DNA of 64,000 nt, from NCBI GenBank assembly GCA_049890035.1, contig JBMHCG010000039.1, positions 124,001-188,000 on the forward strand. Reading direction: 5' to 3'. A program made the position numbers and the translations under genes. This stretch comes from UBA11891 sp049890035 (GTDB lineage Bacteria; Bacteroidota; Bacteroidia; Flavobacteriales; Flavobacteriaceae). Positions 60,406-64,000 of the stretch are shown here, piece after piece. Position 1 is the stretch's first letter. The number at the start of each line of letters is the position of its first letter. The notes below the pieces were generated by a model. The model made no database searches. It saw nothing but the letters and a program-made list of their open reading frames with translations, and was not told the DNA's origin.

Positions 60406-60700
60406 TTTAACTGGTTTACAATTAATGCTTTGTAAGTTAATATGATCCAATGAAACCCTTACTAACTTTTAAAAGTCGGTCAATTAGAACCCTAGTCCTA
60501 CCCTACTGAATGACAATCATTGAGTATTTATTCTTTTTTATATTACTTACCATTTAAGCCCTGAAATTTGAGAATAACAAAATTGGCATGAGAAAATTTA
60601 ATAAATATTTTTCTTGCAATTTGAAAGTGAAGTGATTAATGTCACAAGCACTTCATAATAAGATGTTTAATTTCATGACGATAACCTTAACCATCTAATT
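60406..60700. other. Upstream region of the large lipoprotein gene
   Basis: About 295 bp, AT-rich, no gene. It contains the CRP-like palindrome at 60631-60646. No exact TAnnTTTG element lies in the last 100 bases. Confidence 0.4.
60631..60646. promoter_or_regulatory. CRP/FNR-like palindrome
   Basis: AGTGA-TTAATG-TCACA matches the CRP half-site layout TGTGA-N6-TCACA at nine of ten positions. It is centred about 62 bases before the ATG of the lipoprotein gene at 60701, a usual activator position. Confidence 0.4.
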
Positions 60701-62794
60701 ATGAAAAATTATATTTATTTATTGATTTTTTCAATTGTTCTTGTTTCCTGTTCAAAAAAAGAAGAAACTAGTTTACAGGAACTCAATTTGGGCAATCAAA
60801 TCGAAGAACCCACAGCTGAAAAAGTAGATTTGGTAACCAACATTAGCAATCTAAGTACTGAACAACAAGCACAAAATTTACAAAATACAGGTTTTGCTGC
60901 ATTGCGTTCATTACCTACCCCAGAAAACATTCAAGAATTTATTGAATTACTTGAAGATCTGAAAAACAATCCGAACGCTGTTCCTACATCACCCATGTTA
61001 CCGAAAATCAATATTAATTCAGACTTTGGTTTTCAAAATCTGGCCTCTGATTTGGATTTGTCAGCAAAATCAACGCGTAATAAGACAAAAGGTGCTAAAG
61101 TCAGACAATTTTCAAAGTCTGCTGCTCAACAAAATTCACAAGTCATTTTTGATGAATGGATACACAAGCTCAAAACGATTTATCCCCTTCATATTATTGA
61201 TAAAAATGACCCTACACAATTCACCATACTCAACATAGAAACTTATAATGAGAATGCAGAATATACCTTAGAAATACCTTATGGAGACTATATCTATATA
61301 TTAGGTAATCCTCGTGCAACTCAACTAATGGACATAGGAGTTGATCAAGCACAAGCTATGGCTATTGAAGCATTTTATGATTTGTATGGCTATATTGTGG
61401 AGGATGATTACTATATGTCAGATTATCCTTACGGTATTACGGAAACACTTGATCTATATGATTTTGGAGAATTTAACTACGATGCAGATAATCAATTATC
61501 TATTTCTCTAAACCCGTATACCGATATGGGGTTAATAACAGTGGAGAAAGGAAACCAACTAGAAAAAGTTGAGATTTTCATTGATTATAATGAAGAAGAC
61601 AATACAGTCTATAACTGGGCGATTAAAACTATGCCAGAAGAAAGTGTATCAGGTACGGAAGTCTTTTTTTCGTATATGAAAACAGAATCATACACTTCGT
61701 CAGGAACTTGGGAAGAAGACGAACGTAAAGTATACGTTAATCTTACAAAAAATGATGGGCAAACGATAACAGAAAATATACCCAGAGTCGGCAATAAAAA
61801 TCATGATAATTACAAATTCTTTCTCCAACAATCGGTAGAGCTGCTAGTAAATACGCTTGGCAGTGAAATGATTATATTCGATCAAAATGCTTATGAAGTA
61901 TTCCTTGCATTAGGAGGGAGCCTAAACGAACGGTTTTTGCAGATTAATGATCAAGCACTTGAAGCCTACTTAATCAGAGAGGGAATTGATAGAACTAAAA
62001 AAGATGGCTCTGTCTTAGGGTACATGTGGGACAAAAATTTTGAAGAAGTTTTAAGTCACACAGATGGTTATGTGAGCGTAATAGATTTATTTATGATGCA
62101 ATATTTTTCATTTGCATCTTGGGATGATAATAGTCATTTTCCTATCAAAATAAGTGATGTTTCGATCCTTGAACACGCGATATCCTTAGAAACAATTCGA
62201 CTTGAAATGTCAGAAAACAGAAGTCGTTTGGTAAACGGTTTTGTGTTCCCTCGATTTACCGATAGAAAAATAAATGTTCATTACAATCGAAATAATATTG
62301 TTGATGACGTTAATAACATACCAAGTCCCGAAAATTTAAATATCAGAAAATTGTCTTTGTATTCTGGAATAGAACCACAATTTATTCATTGGAATGTATA
62401 TGCTCCAATTGACAATGTTGACCATGTGGCATGGCAACCACCTTCAGGCTGGACTGAGGATTTACTTTCGCAAACTACTTCTGGTACTGCTTTTGGTTAT
62501 TCATTAAATTTCACTGATTATCTTTCTGCAAAGAAATTTGATGTTGGTTTATATAGCTCGTCATCTAGTCATGATTACAATAACAGACTTGATTTATATG
62601 TCGAATTGCAAAACTGTTCATATAAAGAGGTCCGAATTGAAAATACATTTAGAGAGATGTCGAATAGTAATCAATTGGATGATTTATATCAAAACAATAA
62701 TAATATCTACAATTCTGTTACAATAATGGATGCTTCTCAAGTTGATACACACTGTGAAAAAAGATTTTTCAGAAGATATAATATATCGAATTAA
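60701..62794 (+). CDS. Large lipoprotein of unrecognised family
   Basis: 697 residues. The lipobox 'IFSIVLVSCSKKE' puts the acylated Cys at position 17; the following KKEE may affect export to the surface. The N-terminal 130 residues are Asn/Gln/Leu-rich and low in structure. A central part has 'EWIHKLKTIYPLHIIDKND', 'PYGDYIYILGNPRATQLMDIGV' and many acidic and tyrosine residues. The C-terminal part contains 'KKDGSVLGYMWDKNFEEVLSHTDGYVSVIDLFMMQYFSFASWDD'. No sorting domain for type IX secretion is seen. I do not recognise the family. Composition is AT-rich with no clear Shine-Dalgarno. A strong bidirectional terminator follows. Confidence 0.75.
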   Translation: MKNYIYLLIFSIVLVSCSKKEETSLQELNLGNQIEEPTAEKVDLVTNISNLSTEQQAQNLQNTGFAALRSLPTPENIQEFIELLEDLKNNPNAVPTSPMLPKININSDFGFQNLASDLDLSAKSTRNKTKGAKVRQFSKSAAQQNSQVIFDEWIHKLKTIYPLHIIDKNDPTQFTILNIETYNENAEYTLEIPYGDYIYILGNPRATQLMDIGVDQAQAMAIEAFYDLYGYIVEDDYYMSDYPYGITETLDLYDFGEFNYDADNQLSISLNPYTDMGLITVEKGNQLEKVEIFIDYNEEDNTVYNWAIKTMPEESVSGTEVFFSYMKTESYTSSGTWEEDERKVYVNLTKNDGQTITENIPRVGNKNHDNYKFFLQQSVELLVNTLGSEMIIFDQNAYEVFLALGGSLNERFLQINDQALEAYLIREGIDRTKKDGSVLGYMWDKNFEEVLSHTDGYVSVIDLFMMQYFSFASWDDNSHFPIKISDVSILEHAISLETIRLEMSENRSRLVNGFVFPRFTDRKINVHYNRNNIVDDVNNIPSPENLNIRKLSLYSGIEPQFIHWNVYAPIDNVDHVAWQPPSGWTEDLLSQTTSGTAFGYSLNFTDYLSAKKFDVGLYSSSSSHDYNNRLDLYVELQNCSYKEVRIENTFREMSNSNQLDDLYQNNNNIYNSVTIMDASQVDTHCEKRFFRRYNISN

Positions 62795-62814
62795 TTATAG
62801 CTGTGATTATTGAT

Positions 62815-62852
62815 TTTAAACAGACCCGCCCAATGAGCGGGTCTGTTTTATT
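62815..62852 (+). terminator. Strong bidirectional intrinsic terminator
   Basis: A perfect 12-bp stem (62818-62829 with 62837-62848, core ACAGACCCGC/GCGGGTCTGT) around a 7-base loop, followed by TTTTATTTT on the plus strand and by TTTAAAAT on the minus strand. It ends the lipoprotein transcript and also the convergent FkbM methyltransferase transcript. Confidence 0.9.
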
Positions 62853-62910
62853 TTACCAAAAAACCATGAAGAAATATTTTAAAACTGATAGGCTTCACTC
62901 AAGGTGTCGT

Positions 62911-63654
62911 TTATCGTTGCATCAAAACATCGTAATGGGTGGGATGATTTCCAATTTTATTAAACGATCGAAAGCCTTCTTTTCTCAATAATTCAAAGAT
63001 ATTTTCAGGTCGAATCCATTTTTCGTCTATCTCACAATAGATCCATTTGGTATGCTGAAAAAAAGCACATTTAACAAGTTCACCAATCACAATTTCCTCA
63101 TGCCCTTCCACATCAATCTTTATCCCATTTATCAAATCCGAGGGGATCATCCTGTTCAGTTCCGCATGATCCATAGTAACAATTCGTACCGTCTCTTGTA
63201 TTGAGCTTTTTGTAGAACGTAGAGTGCTTTTACCCGAGTGGCCTTCTGAAATATGAAGCGTCCTCTCTCCACTTTGGTTAGAAATTGCTGCTTGAATGAC
63301 TTGATATGAAACCACCCCATTCATTTTAAGATTTTTGGACAAGTAAGGAATCAATTTTTTGTTAGGTTCAAATGCAAATACTTTTTTGAATGCTGGATTT
63401 TTACCAGCTAAAACAGCATACAATCCTTGATTGGCACCAATATCCAAAAAAATCATATCCTCAACTTCATTTGCTAACCATTGACTAAGAATGGTACCAT
63501 AAGTTCCTTTAAAACAATACTCAAATGTTTTATCGGTATAAACAGGGTTTAAAAAGACGCCATAAAAGCCTTTTAATGGACGGGCAGTCCGAGTAAAATA
63601 TTTGTGAAATAAAAAAATTCCTTTAAAATATTTCTTTTTAAGATACAACCACAT
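62911..63654 (-). CDS. FkbM-family SAM-dependent methyltransferase
   Basis: 247 residues. SAM motif I 'MIFLDIGANQGLYAVLAG', 'KVFAFEPNKKLIPYLSKNLKMNG', and the FkbM signature 'INGIKIDVEGHEEIVIGELVKC' are present, with 'VRIVTMDHAEL' between. FkbM enzymes O-methylate sugars or small molecules, often in surface polysaccharide or secondary-metabolite loci. It stands alone here near the window edge, so the substrate is unknown. Confidence 0.9.
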   Translation of the reverse strand: MWLYLKKKYFKGIFLFHKYFTRTARPLKGFYGVFLNPVYTDKTFEYCFKGTYGTILSQWLANEVEDMIFLDIGANQGLYAVLAGKNPAFKKVFAFEPNKKLIPYLSKNLKMNGVVSYQVIQAAISNQSGERTLHISEGHSGKSTLRSTKSSIQETVRIVTMDHAELNRMIPSDLINGIKIDVEGHEEIVIGELVKCAFFQHTKWIYCEIDEKWIRPENIFELLRKEGFRSFNKIGNHPTHYDVLMQR

Positions 63655-63748
63655 AATAGGGTACTAATATAGGAATCGTAAACCTTAGGTTCAGGAATAG
63701 TTACAGCAAAACAAATTATCACATCCAATGCTGTTCAATGCACAGAAA

Positions 63749-64000
63749 TTATAGCTTTTGACTTTGTCGAACCAGAGTCAACATGACCATTGCAACAAGG
63801 GCATGAAGAAAACCGAAAGAAAAAGCATCTAAAGAGGATAGATTTCCAGTAAGAGACATGAGTGTGAAAAAAAGTACCGCGACACCATTTAATAGAGCGC
63901 AGGTGTACCCGTAATAAAGCCTTACTTTAGGCCGATGCCAGACCTTTTTTAGAATTAAAAAGGTGACCAACCAAAAAACAAATTCATACAAATATTGCAC
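63749..64000 (-). CDS. Small polytopic membrane protein, cut by the window edge
   Basis: At least 83 residues visible, open at the right edge of the window (the first visible codon is GTG). Three membrane helices ('LYEFVFWLVTFLILKKVW', 'YGYTCALLNGVAVLFFTLMSLTG', 'FGFLHALVAMVMLTLVRQ'). Not recognised. It precedes the FkbM methyltransferase gene by 94 bp on the same strand. Confidence 0.55.
   Translation of the reverse strand: MQYLYEFVFWLVTFLILKKVWHRPKVRLYYGYTCALLNGVAVLFFTLMSLTGNLSSLDAFSFGFLHALVAMVMLTLVRQSQKL

Noticed and set aside
1..64000. tRNA, rRNA, CRISPR arrays, insertion sequences
   Set aside because: Looked for cloverleaf-like, repeat-spacer and transposase patterns in all gaps; none seen.

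Overview
The window is a chromosomal segment of a Bacteroidota bacterium, most likely a member of the Flavobacteriaceae. The support is: fused HisB and fused LpxC-FabZ enzymes; a PorX-type response regulator of the type IX secretion system; flavobacterial small families (DUF4834-, DUF6787- and DUF4258-like); the promoter element TAnnTTTG; few recognisable Shine-Dalgarno sequences; and dense packing with many ATGA or TAATG stop/start overlaps. No rRNA, tRNA, CRISPR array, transposase or integrase was seen.

Layout. 1-7183 (minus): a complete histidine operon hisG-D-C-B-H-A-(DinB-like)-F-I, preceded by a short His-rich leader peptide and a terminator/antiterminator pair, i.e. a transcription attenuator. 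7225-14743 (minus): a housekeeping cluster running from an HD phosphohydrolase through lpxD, lpxC-fabZ, lpxA, efp, sucD and fabG to an SPFH protein (lipid A and fatty-acid synthesis, translation, TCA cycle). 14781-19825: porX, tsaE, a small membrane protein, proline dehydrogenase, a TfoX-like protein and aroB. 19822-24052 (minus): PEP carboxylase with an Lrp-type regulator, then an M14 carboxypeptidase. The divergent gap before the XRE regulator at 24306 carries seven copies of TTGTTTAC/GTAAACAA. 24306-32014: regulator, lipoprotein, TerC, topoisomerase IV (parE, parC), YchF and ferredoxin. 32080-41809: LuxC-like reductase, serC-serA, folE-msrA, LolD-type ATPase, a dihydroorotase homologue without its catalytic residues, hydrolases. 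41879-49965: a conserved protein of unknown function, DUF1835 protein, methyltransferase-like protein, Bcp, endonuclease III without an Fe-S motif, ECF sigma factor, uvrA. 49962-58069: flippase, YfhO-like protein, outer-membrane protein, GNAT-like protein, mnmE.

After mnmE (58.1-62.8 kb) the sequence becomes visibly AT-rich and gene-poor. It holds a DUF6090-like membrane protein, a 52-residue membrane ORF, a reading frame broken at homopolymers, and a 697-residue lipoprotein with no recognised family and a CRP-like palindrome upstream. The 3' end of mnmE is a known target of integrative islands, so this part looks like accessory DNA, although no integrase is present. The window ends with an FkbM-type methyltransferase and a membrane protein cut by the edge.

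The most interesting signals are regulatory: the his attenuator, the seven-copy operator-like array, and the frequent placement of TAnnTTTG within 2-8 nt of start codons, which predicts many leaderless or near-leaderless mRNAs.
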